Shown here in pieces: positions 10,603 through 22,490 of a stretch of 64,000 bases of DNA. The stretch covers positions 1,364,001 through 1,428,000 of the forward strand of contig JAALGH010000011.1 in assembly GCA_011800155.1 (NCBI GenBank). The letters are read 5' to 3'. How positions within the stretch are numbered: the stretch's first letter is position 1; each line of letters starts with the position of its first letter. The notes under the pieces are model-generated. The model ran no database searches. It was given only the letters and a program-made list of their open reading frames with translations, and was not told the origin of the DNA. Source of the DNA: Flammulina velutipes. Its lineage: Eukaryota > Basidiomycota > Agaricomycetes > Agaricales > Physalacriaceae. The position numbers and the translations under genes were made by a program.

Positions 10603-12304
10603 ATACATTCTATCTATGATCCAGAGACTTCTTTGTATTGAAATATCAATTCATAGATCTGATAAAAAGCCATAGTAATTAGGGAATAAGTAATAAGAAT
10701 TAAGCCAGAACAGTGGATGATATGTAGACTATGCAAAGGAATGTGCTTAAGAATGTTGACCGACGAGCTTCATGGCAATAAGAAAATGGGACCAGGTGGC
10801 ATTGGCATTACAACCTTCCATAATATACTGATAGGTAATGTATGAGGTATAGAGTAGATCTTGTACGCGATGCCCATACAACCACGTCGTCTCCGTCCCA
10901 GGTCGCGGCCCAACTCACATCCTCCGGCAACAGCTGTCACTGGCTAGCTGCATCCCGCTCCCACTTATCTGCCATGAGCATGCTCATATTCGGTAGCGGT
11001 GCAGGAAAGATCCAAGAAGCCGTCCAGTACCGCTTCGAATTCGAGGTAGCCAGGGATAGTACGAATACACAACCGCTTCGTGCGGGAGACGACGGCATCT
11101 GCACATGGCCATGGCCCAACATCTCCCTGTGTGTGGTTCTAGCCACTCAACAGAGCCAGGCGACAACATACTGGTGTCGTATGGGTGCTGAAGCCCTCAA
11201 GCTGCGCTTCCGCTGGCGTTACCGTCCGACAACTGATGCTGCGAATGAGCCTAATTGTCCTGAGGAAGACATGGGGGAGGGTGATGTGATGGGGTGAAAA
11301 GCACTGTAACTGCTTTTTCAGATTTGTTGGAGGCGTTTGGGATGAATGTGCGCGGGTCCGGGGGCGAGGAACATGGCCATGAGCTCGCAGCCAGTGGGTG
11401 GCGTGGGTAACGTACTGTGTTGTGTGTCTTGGAGGTCAAGCTGGTGTTGTAATCAGGATGGCGACCTTGGTCTTCGAGTGGGTGACGCGTCTGCGAACGA
11501 TGTCTAGGAGTGCTCAAACGATGTCTGGGAGTGCTACGACACACGGGGCTTGACGAGTTGTCGTTTGGTGGGTTAGTCGTTTGGCGGGTCGGCCGTTTGG
11601 TGAGTCAGTCGTTTGGTGGGTCGACCATTTGGCGGGGTCGGTGGATGAGTGATCTCTGGTCAGTAAATGCAAGCATCCACGGTCTAGCAGACGCACCTCT
11701 CGCATCCTTGCACCCTCTCCATCCCCTCCATATTCACTTCCGAGCAGACGACGAGTGAGAGAAGCAGGAGACGCGTTGGAAGTACTGATGGCGGTGGGGC
11801 AGAGCCAAGGCTGATCTGATTATGTCATCATCTGGCTTTGGTCACGCTCCGAAGCTGGAGTTGATGATGGTGGCGAGATCTAATCTGGGGAATATGGGTA
11901 TGATATGTGCGTCCTAAATAACACTAATTATTTTGTAGCCATCTGAGGGACGCTGTTCGGTGGGGTCAGCACCGGACGTCGTAGAGGTTGTTCATGATGT
12001 TACGGAAGTGTTAGTTCACTTCAATGTTATTTTCGACAACTACATCGTACACAGCATGCTTCCCAGCGGCGACTTCTTTCTCAGACGACTTGTATACGGC
12101 TAGATGCGCGAGGGCGTTGAGAAAGCGCGAAGCATTTTGACTGGAGCAGCGAAGTCCCACACAGGCAATAATTTTCCACGATAGGTTTCCAGCTCCTGAC
12201 GGTCAGACGACGTGGGGACAACCACCAGCAATGCAGACAGTCTGCAACAAATATCTTCTAGCGAAACCCAAGGCTCATATTGGCTACCCGGTGGATTACC
12301 ATGA
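10603..12304. other. Gene-poor sequence inside the inverted-repeat block
   Basis: A 151-codon open frame at 10842-11297 (+) has no recognisable domain and is not called as a gene. The rest contains a minisatellite (11560-11640) and short frames only. Confidence 0.4.
11560..11640 (+). repeat. Minisatellite, about five 16-bp units
   Basis: Imperfect tandem units of the form GTCGTTTGGTGGGTCR: GTCGTTTGGTGGGTTA, GTCGTTTGGCGGGTCG, GCCGTTTGGTGAGTCA, GTCGTTTGGTGGGTCG and a degenerate fifth. A short ACGATGTCT(A/G)GGAGTGCT doublet lies just upstream at about 11496-11535. Confidence 0.8.
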
Positions 12305-13535
12305 ATGACCATGGATGAAGGCTCAAATCAAGGACTGGACACCGTCGAGTTCCTCAATGATTATTTGGCCGAACCAATATCTGTCGAAGCAAACAACACC
12401 ATTACCCAAACGATCCTCGGGCGCGTCCAAACGGAAGGCGACGGACATCTTTCCTTGCTAGAATTACTCTCACATCTCCTATTGAAGCTATGTCGGTGAG
12501 ATTTCGCGTCTCCTCTTTCATCACGTAGTCTCATTACAACTTATTCTCAGCAGAATCTGACCAAGACACGAAATCTATACGTTTCGTCGATAGTCATCAG
12601 CAACCGCCAGCTTCACACCGTATCAAAGGGCATATCTCCAACCCAGATTTGTCCGCTGTCTACACAACCATTTGGGACAGGTTGGGCAAGAAATGGCCCA
12701 TCCCTTGGCATCACATCCTCTCCGTGATAGAATGGAAGCCCGACGATATCTCTCAGGCTGGCGCATTAGGCGGGTCCCACAACTTGGCCAATCCACGAAA
12801 CCCTTCCGTCCTCGTCCTCTCCGCGAGTCCCAAACACTATACCATAGGTTACAGCGACCCATCAGCGTACACCCACACCCATCCAATATCCTGGACAGAC
12901 CTCTCTCCCCTCCTCGCCTATCTCCACACCATCATCCATCCTTGCCACGCCGTCCTCGACCCCTCCATCACGTTTCACAATCCCTACGACTTCGCATCAA
13001 AGCCTCTATGGCACATCAACGATCCTACAGTTCCTGTAAACGGGATCTTCACGCTGCAAAGTATAGGCCGCCCACAGTCCCGGATGACGGCAGTATTCCG
13101 CAATACGAAAGCTGAGCTGGGCCGCGACGATATACGATTCATCAAGGATGTGTACCCCAAGATTAGCCACTACGTCTCTGAGAATGAGCTATACACTCAC
13201 CTCACAAAAGGCGGTACGACTGTAGCGCCAGGTTGGGTTCGTACTACAACATCGAAGAGCCACAACATCCTGCAAACACCTGTCAAAGGCTCGAAACAAC
13301 GCGAAAAACATCGGACGGCGATGCTTTGGGGAAACATTGATGGGCTGGGAACGACTGTCCGATGTGTTCAAAGGCTTCTATGACGTGCTCGAAGGTTCGG
13401 ATTTCTCTTTGCTAGATTTCGATTCCAGAGCATTGATATGTCTATCAGCGCTACGGGTGGCTCTTGACCGAGCCGTGATGCATCGCGATGTCAGTGTTAA
13501 CAACATCCTCGTCAAACCTACTACACTGTCTTTGT
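12305..13535 (+). pseudogene. FunK1 (fungal-type protein kinase) fragment, frameshifted and truncated
   Basis: The segment resembles FunK1, a kinase family expanded in mushroom fungi. An open frame covers about 12649-13383 and includes IRFIKDVYPKISHYVSENEL and PGWVRTTTS, placed like the family's mid region. The reading then moves to another frame, giving RLSDVFKGFYDVLEG and VMHRDVSVNNILV, the family's catalytic H-R-D-x-S-x-N-N-I loop (about 13482-13519). No plausible intron explains the change at about 13335-13370. Homology stops right after the catalytic loop: the metal-binding loop and the rest of the C lobe are missing. Beyond about 13535 the opposite strand carries a rhodanese-domain gene. 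An N-terminal exon near 12305-12499 is possible but uncertain. Confidence 0.65.
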
Positions 13536-13962
13536 GGTCCCGCCAGACTCCTTCAAAGCCGCCCTTGAGCCAGCCTAGCTTCCCGGCGTACGTCGGGTTC
13601 TCGTTGGCAAACTTTTTCAAAAGGCCCAAGATGTTGGATGTTTCCGGTAGCGACAAGTCGGCATCGTACACATCGATTTGGGTCAATTGGTCCCACTGGA
13701 GGAAGCGAGAGCGGGACGTGGATGAGGACAGCATCGCTGCCAGGCGCTCCAGCGAGAAAAGTGGGTGTTTGAGGAGGGTGGATGGTACGGAAAGGGAGAG
13801 AGCATTGGGCAGACGAGCGTTGGCAAAGGCCACATGCGGTCGGATGTCGATGAATAATACAGTGGAACTGGGAATAAGCTCTGCGAGGTCGTCAAGAGTT
13901 ACTGGTGGGAAGCTAGCTGCCTTGGGTGTCGTCATTGTCGTTTGTTTCGTTGCCTTGGCCTT
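13536..13962 (-). pseudogene. Rhodanese-domain fragment, N-terminal part of a MAPK-phosphatase-type protein
   Basis: On the minus strand, a frame from about 13962 (MTTPKAASFPPVTLDDLAEL) down to about 13540 encodes a rhodanese/Cdc25-homology domain: VLFIDIRPHVAFANARL, ALSLSVPSTLLKHPLFSLERL, IDVYDADLSL, NILGLLKKF and WLKGGFEGVW. This wording is typical of the non-catalytic N-terminal domain of fungal tyrosine phosphatases of the Pyp/Ptp2-Ptp3 kind, which docks MAP kinases. The domain lacks the active-site cysteine loop, as expected for that class. No tyrosine phosphatase catalytic domain follows: the frame runs straight into antisense FunK1 sequence and stops at about 13378. The gene is therefore cut off after its first domain. 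An upstream start near 14088 is open in the same frame. Confidence 0.6.
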
Positions 13963-14088
13963 GGCAGGAGATGGAGACGGAGACGGCAGCAATGCTGGGA
14001 GACAGGCGGTAAAGTTGCCAAAGCCTGCATGTATGGCCTGCGCAAAGGGGATGATGATGATCTTAACTGAAGACTGTATATGGTTCAA

Positions 14089-14967
14089 GGAATCACATCA
14101 AGGTACTGAGGCGCGCATTGGTGATGTACATATCGCAAGTGCCATAGACAATGGTTCTACCAGCCTATATCTATCGCTTTTTGCTTTGTGAGAAATAGAT
14201 TATTCTAATAGACCCTTAGCGTACCTCTGAATGAAACTGGGCTGACATGTCAAGTAGCAGTCGGAGCGTAGCACGGTGGCTGTACATGTGTTCTCAATGT
14301 ATGACATCATCTGTCCAAGCTTTGGACGCACCCCGGTCCCGATGTACTCAATGGCACTTGAGCAAGTTTGAGTAGAAGTCAATATTCAGATGTGTATATC
14401 AGTAATTAAGACTAGCTATTCTAATACAGTTATCATTTGATAAAAAATATCCCATCCAGTGAGCATGGTTAGCTCCGGTGAGCCCACAGCTGCGTAGGCT
14501 ACCTGTGCGTCTGCTTCAAACCCAGCATCCACCCATGTGAAGCACTCGTCCTGAGATTTTGTGACGTCTTTACGAAAGGCAGCTACCACAGCAAGATCTA
14601 TGGGCACACCACAACCCTTGAGACTGTAACATTCAGGAAAGTCGAAGACCTTAGACAACACAGACCTTAGACAACGCAGGGAGCTACGCCAGAGGGAAGT
14701 ACTTTCTCAGCTTGGTGTCTGATTTTGTGAGTGTTCCAATACTTAGTCTCTGAAGTCATCAGCACAAGCCTGGACAATGTGTGACCAGACCCAATTGAAA
14801 GTGTCACTGTGAAACAGAAATAAGCTCTCATTAGAAGAGTTGGAGCACCAGAGAAGTTGGAGCATGATAAGGATGACGATGATGATGCACCACCTTGATA
14901 ATAGCCTACATATAATGGAATGTGTTATGGACAATGCTATTGCTAATACTTGATTCTCTAATTAAAG
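14089..14967. other. Unassigned sequence inside the inverted-repeat block
   Basis: Only short frames, for example 14416-14661 (-), none with a recognisable domain. Confidence 0.4.
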
Positions 14968-15068
14968 CAAAGGATTGACCTTGGACGCGAGTTGAACCCC
15001 GGACCGTCCCAAAAAGGAAGGTGGGAAAAATCAAAAATCAAAAATCATCCTCGGCCTTCCCGCCTGCT
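14968..15068 (-). repeat. Inverted repeat, right copy
   Basis: Reverse complement of the 10501-10602 repeat, with the same GATTTTT doublet, GGTCCGGGG and TTCAACTCG blocks. The copies differ by about three transitions in the core. Together they bound the FunK1/rhodanese block. Confidence 0.8.
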
Positions 15069-15843
15069 ATACACTGTAATTCATTGCACTGATTATTCTA
15101 CTGCTGGATAGACAAGAAATATTCAAGTGTGGCGGGTTTCACAGCTGCACTGCCATACAATAGGGTCGTGTCTCATCGTAAAACTGGTTTGTAACGGTCT
15201 CGGTAGGATATGATACTTACAGACGATTAGAATGAGTACCGTTCTATGGTGTGTGCCTAAACATCATATAAGGGCATAGGCTATGTACAATGTAAGTTAC
15301 AAGTCGATGGCGATACACCAATCATCGTCACTACTATGGTGGGTAGATGGAATTATGCCTAGTTTATTACATCCTATGGATTCAAACCATTCAAATTCAA
15401 AAGTTCAAGCGCAAGTCTGTCCAGTGTCAAGCACTATTATTATTTTAAGCCTCGCGCACGTGTAAGAAATGGGCGATGGCAGATACCAGATCCCCAGAAA
15501 GCTTGGTTGGGGTATGAAGTCTAGTACTTGGCTTGAGGATCAGAGGTTCGTCATTCTTTTGTGCATATCGTTTGTACATGCTAAGAGGCGCAGGTCCCAG
15601 AATTACATTGCGCTCAAAGATGAATGGTGCACGGGAGGAGACTGATCCCAATGTTGAATGTTAAATCTCAAATACTATTTATTTCATCCATAACTTACTC
15701 TACTCACAGATTTTATCTACATACTATCCTAGAATTGTACATGTGTGGCGGCCAATGATGGCCGTCGGCACATTCTTCCGGCAACCCGAGGTCATCCACC
15801 TTCCACCACCACCAACGTACGTTCAGCGCTGGAAGCGACGACG
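15069..15843. other. Intergenic upstream of Sec2
   Basis: No recognisable gene on either strand. It should include the Sec2 promoter; no clear TATA box was picked out. Confidence 0.45.
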
Positions 15844-18560
15844 ATGGCGCAAGACAGCCACGACAGCGACAACGACAAGACTGCCGTCAATGGCGCGCCC
15901 AACGGCGAGCAGCATACTACCACTACCCGACCGCGACACAGCTCAGAGGCCGATGCCAAAGAGCTAGTCATCACCTCTCTACGCTCGCAGATACAGGACT
16001 TGTACACGCAGGTCACCCAGCTAAACAACAAGCTCGTCAAGTCGTACGACCGCGTCTCCGACCTCGAGGACGAGATCCACGTTACGTCGTCCAACCTTCG
16101 CGCATCCTCGCTCAAAGTATCTCAACTCGAACTCGAACGAACGCAGCATCTTTCCGCGCTGAATACGGGGCTCCTCGTTGAGAAGAGCCATGTCACTGCC
16201 GAGCTCAACCGCCTCATGGAAAAGGCTACGGAGGAGGCTGCCCAACGTGGTCAGGCAGAGAGCGCGCGCGTGGCCATTGAAAAGGAACTGGACGACCTCA
16301 GCGCCAGTCTATTCAATCAAGCGAACATAATGGTCGCCGAGGCCCGCTATTCAAAGTCGCTGAGCGAGCGCAAGGTCGAGGAGGCAGAAATCGCGCTCAA
16401 AGGCGCAGAGGAAGCCGTATCGTCGATGCAGCTGCAAATGCAGGCTCTGTACGCCGAGAAGGAAGAGGCAGAGCGAGTCGCAGAGGAGATGCGTGAGTCG
16501 ATGGGCAAAGGCAAATGGGTCGAACGCCGTCCGAGTGCCCACCTACGCTCGACGCGACTGCTCAGCTCGCATCTGCCTTATCATGAATTTCTGCTCTTCG
16601 TCGCGCACCTACGCACTCTGCACATATCTACTGCTACTCCGCCACCCATGTCTACGCTGCTCCCATTGCCCTTTGTATCTCGTCTGGCCACCGAAGATTC
16701 GTGAGTCCCGCCAGCTGCCCCGTCCTTCGTCTCTGAACAAATCTTCTTAGCGATCCAACCGTGCGCCTCGATCTGGCTCCATCTCTCAACTGGCTATCCC
16801 GTCGTTCCGTTCTATCTGCTATCCACAACGGCCAGCTAACCATCGAGCCGGTCTCTTCGAATCTTCTTCACCAGGAAGCTTTCTTCTCGAGCACAGGATC
16901 CTCTGGCAATTGCGTCGTTTGCGCACTCTGCGGTGATCCTGTTTTCCCGTCTTCCGACGTACATGCGGCCTCACAAGGAAGCTCTGGCTCGTGGTCAACA
17001 TCGCTGTTCAAGAAGTATCCCATTAACGGCGTAACCTTAAACGGTTCCCGGCCTATATCCCCAGGGGGCCCACCGCCACCTCTACCCGACACCGCACCCG
17101 CTCAAGTTTTCGTATTCAAGGTTTCTTCAACAACTACACTCCAATCTTCTGCATTACCCAACATCGCTCTTTCTCTACCCCAGGGCTTCGCATCTTCTTC
17201 ATCCCATACGCCCTCCTCTTCTATTTCTGGTTCCCAGCTCCAGCAGCATGCGCCTCAATCCCCTTCATCCACAATTTATCCTTTATGTACGAATGGCTGG
17301 TGCCTCATGCGACTGCGACAGACGTGTACGTTATGGGCATTTGTCCGCACCGGCGTTGTGGAAAAGGTTTGGGAAGAAGAAATTCCAAACCTACCTCCCG
17401 CTCCGCCAGTTCCAGCAGGGGATGACAAGCCTCCCGCGTCTCCGCGACGTCGTGGACTGTGGGGTGCGCTTACGGAGCGAGCATCAAGTTGGACAGGGGG
17501 CGAGGAGAAGAAGGTCCCAACTGAGAAGGAGGAGAGGGAGAAAGAGCTGGAGAGACGAATGAAGGAGAAGGAGAAGGAGCTTGTGGCCAAAAGCACAAAG
17601 TCGTTGCCTCCACCACCGTTGCATCCCACGATAAAGACAGCGCCGAAGACGATCTTGGCACCCACGCCTGTTGTGGCAAGTGCACTTCCGCCTCCCCCAC
17701 CTCCGAGAAGACGAGTGCCACCGGCTCTGGCACCACGTTCTGATGATCCACAGCTGACCCATTCCCCCGTGGATGATGCGCCCCCGAGGGTCTCGTCGAC
17801 AGATGGAGTTCATGGACGTTCGTCTATCGATAGTATTCCTGGGCGCCCGTCTATCGATGGTACATCTGACCGACCATCAACGCCATCGCTTCCGGCTGCG
17901 CACGTTCCTCTTCCCGAGTCGCGCCCCGCCACTCCTGGGTCTCCTGCTGCGCCCCCTCCATTACCTAGGCGAGCTGCTAGCAGACGGCCACTTTCTATGG
18001 CTCTGCAAGGAAGCTCGAGGCCCGGGACTCCATCGCAGCTGGCCAAAGAAGATAAATTGGTTGAAGAGCCAAAGGTTATCGAGGAATCAAAGGCGGTCGA
18101 GGACCCAAACGTGGTTGAGGAACAAAAGCTAGTTGAAGAACCAGTTAGCGTCGAAGAGTCTCCTAAAGTTGCGGAATCTGCTAAAGACGACGATGTGACT
18201 CCGGGGGCGACTGTAGAGCAGGAAATCACTCTCGGTGAACCAGCTCAGGTCGAGGGGCCCAAAGAACCTGTTGCGGAAGATGTAGTTGTGGTACCCTCGG
18301 GCGATACATCTCTACCTGCATCTGCGCCGCCGCCTCTTCCTCGTCGTGTTCCTCGCCCGCCGCCGCCTCCCGTGGAGGAGGACTATGAAGGATACTCTAC
18401 ACCTCCCGAATCGATCGATGAAGAAGCGGAAGATGATCTCGAGGCGGAGAAGGGTTTGTATATCGGGGATGCAACGTGGGAGGAGCGGACGTGGAAGGAG
18501 TTGGTGAAGATCAAGGAGGATTTGTTTTGGGCGAGGGTAGGGGGTGTTGCGAGGGTATGA
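15844..18560 (+). CDS. SEC2: Sec2-type guanine nucleotide exchange factor for a Rab8/Sec4 GTPase
   Basis: Two exons, 15844-16700 and 16751-18560, with a 50-nt intron (GTGAGT..TTAG) that joins in phase; about 888 residues. The ATG at 15844 (MAQDSHDSDND) is preferred because the frame upstream has no ATG. Residues roughly 40-230 form a long coiled coil. It contains the Sec2 helix signature ELDDLSASLFNQANIMVAEAR, the parallel coiled coil that opens the Sec4/Rab8 nucleotide pocket for polarised exocytosis. Further on, a CVVCALCGDP cysteine segment and TCTLWAFVRTGVVEKVW match the C-terminal region of Rabin8/GRAB-like GEFs. The rest is long, low-complexity and rich in proline, with a polar VEE/VEEPK-rich stretch and several PPPLPRR motifs that could bind SH3 domains. 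No lesions were seen. Confidence 0.85.
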
Positions 18561-18723
18561 GTTTACTTCAGTACGGACTTGGGCGAGTTGACACAATCCT
18601 AGACATCACACTATCTATCCACGTAGGCAGCTATCTTCATTATTGCTATGGACGATTTCATGAAAGACCACTGTCCTGTCATGGTTCTTTACGATTACGT
18701 ATAGGGTATCTTCTCGGTATGAC

Positions 18724-20359
18724 TTACCAGAGAGTAGCTCGCAGGCCATTGGTACCTTGGTTCATGAACTCACGTACGCCTCTGGATACCTCCCCTCCCT
18801 CTCGCACTCCCAAAACGACAGACTCAAGTCCTCTCCTGGTCTGCCGTGCCAACATTTCCAGAAGACTGTCTTCGGGCATTTCATGAGACGGAGACCATAC
18901 CAATTCCAAATGCCTGAGATTCGGCACAAGACCATCCCGTAGGATTCCCTCGAACAGCTCTTCCGTCAGGATGTGTGCGCCGGAAACGCTCTCGACCACT
19001 CGTAGAGTCTTCAGAGTCGGGGTGTACGCCAACGTCGCCAATAAATCACAGTCATGCTCCGTAACCTCCGGCTTTGCGAGGTCCTCCAAAAAATCACGGT
19101 GAATTTCTGGGTCCAGCATCTCCCACCCATGGAACTCGTCCTTGGGACCGACAGGCGAGAGCACGATCCTCAAACTTCTCAAACCGTGCTCGGATGCCTC
19201 AACAAATTTGGGAAGGGCTTCCAGCACATTGCCCCAAGATGAATCTCTTATGCGTGGCTCCTCGAGGGTCAAATCCTGAAGAGCAGACATACGGCATGTC
19301 TTGAAAAACGTGACGAGTTCGTGTCTCCATGCCTGTGGGCACACGACGAGGGACGTCACATTTGCGTAGTGGTAAGGCGGAGATGCGAATATGAACAGCG
19401 AGACACAATTCCAATGTATCGTCCGCTCTACTTGATCCTCGGAATCGTCGAGCGCATTCAAGTGGTAGAGACTCTCAACATTTGTTGTGATATGCGTTAA
19501 CCGATTCCAAGGAATACCCTTCTCGAAGAACGGCAAACTGCTCCCCTCCTCATCAACCACGGAGATGGCGCGTAAGCGAGGTGCGAACATGAATTCATCG
19601 GGGAAAAGCCCAACGTTGTCGAAACGACAGTCAAGTGCCACGGTGAGAGACTCGAGAAGTGGAAATTCTGAGGGGGGGATGTTCGCGATCAAGTCGCAGT
19701 CTTCGGAGCTCTAGATGGAGTAAACGATGTGAAAGCGAAATAACCTCGAAGAGCAGGTCGATTGCGTCTTCGACGTGCTTTTGTAGATCGGGTGTCTCTA
19801 GAGAGTCGATGTCGACGGGGTCGAGGACCAGGTGACGTCGATGTAGGCGGAGAGACAACGGAGTCTCCGATCCAGCCCTCTGCAAGAATAGTCTTTGCAA
19901 ATGGGGGAGCTTGGAGGAGATGTTTGGGCCGACATATAGATGCGACCACATCTGGGGTGTGGCGAGGGCGATGCTTCGCCATTTGAAGCATGTCTGTGAA
20001 ATGCTCAGAGGTGTCTTCCATAGCTCCGGCGTAACTGAGTTACAGCAGAATGAAAAAATGTGAGATAGGAGTTCAGTGGGGAGACGACGGAAGGGAGAGG
20101 GTAAGGAGTAGACGAGTAGTTGATTTCGGTGAGTTTGTAGACGGTCCCGGTGTTTGCAAAGTGCTTTTAGGACTTTCCTAAGTCTGGAAATCTCGGTAGT
20201 GACCATGGCCAAGTCTGAATTGACGCTGTCTGAGGAAGCATCGGTAGGTGGTGCACTGAATGCTCGGTCAGAGTCATCGAAGAACGGAGCTGGATGCGCC
20301 GCTATAGAGATTGATACATGACAGCTGGGGCAGAGCTCTTGGTGTAGAACACGAACCAT
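18724..20359 (-). CDS. F-box/leucine-rich protein, possible frameshift
   Basis: The product starts at the ATG at 20359 with HQELCPSCH, a short coiled coil (SRLRKVLKAL..HRDRLQTHRNQLL), then an F-box: LPTELLSHIFSFCC...SISQTCFKWRSIALATPQMWSHL. F-box proteins recruit substrates to SCF ubiquitin ligases through Skp1. The second part (18724-19710) is leucine-rich with no known substrate signature. The halves are in different frames. They can be joined by a 34-nt GT..AG intron (19711-19744), which is unusually short. However, the sequence that intron would remove (SLSHRLLHLEL) matches the S-H-R-W-x-x-L-E-L segment conserved in mushroom F-box proteins. A one-base frameshift near 19,700-19,710 is therefore the alternative. 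Its 5' end has a duplicate relic at 22,620-22,680. Confidence 0.65.
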
Positions 20360-20935
20360 CTGAGAATTTTGTTAGCGTTCAAGTAGCAAAATGGGGCAAG
20401 GCCGTACAGTGAAGAATGACACTTGTGAAAGTTGTAAAACGACATGCGGGTTGCGGGCCGGTTTCTATGGCATGCATATAAGTCGTCGAAGTTCAAGCTC
20501 ATTACAAGAAAGTAAGTGCTCCTCCCTTCTCAGTTGAGACTAGGCGCTATACGCCCGGGCCTTGACCTTCGTCCTTGACCACTGACCCGCACAACACTGC
20601 GTCCAAAGGCGCAAAGTTTTCGAGTTCGAGTCTATATCCGAGTCGCGCCCATGCATATCAAACGCGCAAGGTCGCGTGTTGCATATGTCGTTCTCCAACA
20701 GCCCAGAAACTCCTGTCAAAAACTTGCCCTTACGTGGGACGCGCGTCTCCAATGCTCACCGGCGTCAAATGCTATTATAATAACAATCAGTTTGGCGTTC
20801 ACTCATCAGCTTCCTGAACAAGCAAGATGCTAGCAATGCAACGGATCCCAACATGGCGTCACATAGATGACGGTAGTAGAAAGGAAAGGAGAGAATCAGG
20901 AATCATCGGTATGAGCGGCCCGTTTGTTTTCAAGC
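20300..20935 (-). repeat. Segmental duplicate A, rearranged copy of 22620-24470
   Basis: The block aligns piecewise with 22620-24470 in the same orientation. 20305-20365 matches the F-box 5' coding end at 22628-22682. 20365-20520 matches intergenic sequence at 22683-22860. 20590-20750 matches the 3' coding end of the NT-C2 gene (about 23080-23240). 20750-20930 matches that gene's promoter side (24250-24440). Most of the NT-C2 coding region is missing from this copy, and the remaining coding piece is full of frame changes, so it is a dead relic. Confidence 0.75.
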
Positions 20936-21268
20936 TCTCGATCGCCCTCCCAGTTCCTTTTCTACTCTATTGTCCCTCTGCGCCTCCTTTGCTCATAGCT
21001 ACGTTGAGGCTTCGCTTCTGATTCTGCTTCTGCTTCTACTCGACCTCCTACGCCCTTCCGACTTACTGGTTGCGCAAAGTTGTCGAACTGGACTGGTTGA
21101 CTGTACATGTGAGTATCGTGTCGCATACGAGTGTACAGCATCGTTTCTTAGGGTTACCAATGCTAGCGCTAGACACAAGGCCAACTTGACGTCACGATAT
21201 CCCTCGGAGACAGGTCGTCTAGTTGTCTTCACGTTGATAACGCCACATTTCCCTTCAGGCGTCCTGGT

Positions 21269-22490
21269 ATGGCAGGCAATTTTTCCGACACTTTAGCTAC
21301 CCCGGCGGCCATCACTCCCGGCTGCTCAAACGAGCCGTCGCAAAGTCGACAGTGCACAGGCCTTGTCCAGTCCGTAATGATTGTAGCAAACCCACAAGAC
21401 CGTAACGTGGTCGACAGGACCAGCGAGCTCGCCCGCTGGCTTCTCACGGCCCCGCCGCATGGGTTGGATGTAGGTGTCATCGTATATGTGGACGAGAGCG
21501 TCGGAAGCTCCCAGCGATTCAAAGATGCGTTGGATTTCACTCCAGCCTCCAAATACCCAGAACATGCTCAAATATTGGAGCTGCGATATGTGCCGATCCA
21601 ATCCAAATATATTCGACCTAGTCGTGGTTCTTGGTGGAAACGGAACCGTCCTTTACGCCTCAACTCTCTTCTAAGGCTACGTCCCTCCAGTCATAATATT
21701 TTCTGTGGGCTCCTTGTCATTTCTCGCCAACTATACCTTTCAGCTATACAGATCGACTTTAGATAGAGTTATGGGTGAGATGGGCAGAGTTCCAGCCTGT
21801 CAGCGCACGCGCTTAACCTGCACTGTGCTTCGTAGAGGCGCTGCAAACCCGACTGAGAGCACCCATACCGCCGGACCTGACAAAGCCACCATCCACGAGC
21901 AGTTCGTCGTGCTGAACGAGCTCAAGATCGGTAGCGAGGGATCATCGCATCTCCCATACCTGGAGCTGTACGCGAACGGCACGCTTCTTACCACTGTACA
22001 AGCGGACGGCGATATCTTCGCCACCGCTACTGGATCCACTGCATACAATCTTGCCGCCAGTGGCCCTCTCTTGCACCCCAGTCTCCCGAGCATCATCCTC
22101 AATGCCATTTCCCCCCACACCCTATCCTTCCGTGCAACAATTTTGCCGCCAGATATCGTGATGACGGTTCTTGTACCCAAAGGTAGCCGCAGCGCAGCGT
22201 ACGCGTATTTCGACGGCAAGAGCAAGACGGAACTGCATCAGGGCGATATGGTGACGATTGATACTAGCGCATCCACTTTCTCGACTATTGATGGTGGTGA
22301 CACGACATCACACTGGTTTGCGAGCTTGCGCGCCTTGTTCTCCTACAACTATCGCTCAGCAACGCAGGGTGGCTACCAAACTAGTAGCAACTTGTCATTA
22401 GAGTCGCAAATGGGGAGAGGCTTTGGGGATGAGCTCCAAGAAGAGGATGAACACGAGCCTTGGGATATTGAGTTCCACGCCACGCATTGA
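21269..22490 (+). pseudogene. NAD kinase pseudogene
   Basis: ATP-NAD kinase homology runs the whole length: SVMIVANPQD, GVIVYVDESVGSSQRF, FDLVVVLGGNGTVLYASTLF, YVPPVIIFSVGSLSFLANY, RLTCTV, FVVLNEL, LELYANGTLLTTVQADG, ATGSTAYNLAASGPLLHPS, SPHTLSFR, and YFDGKSK with its following strands. NAD kinases make NADP from NAD and ATP. Three defects stand out. First, the frame changes between about 21535 and 21560 with no convincing intron. Second, a TAA at 21672-21674 sits where the family has a glutamine (LF-Q-x-x-VPP), in frame with coding sequence on both sides. Third, the catalytic GGDGT motif reads GGNGT (codon AAC). The usual DRG loop is also replaced. A single spliced product seems impossible, so this is a pseudogene. 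Confidence 0.75.

Noticed and set aside
10842..11297. 151-codon plus-strand frame
   Set aside because: No recognisable domain, no homologous wording and no splice-consistent extension; it lies among decayed sequence.
17276..18229. Several open frames on the minus strand over the Sec2 C-terminal region
   Set aside because: Low-complexity antisense of the proline-rich tail, with no domain and no splice support.
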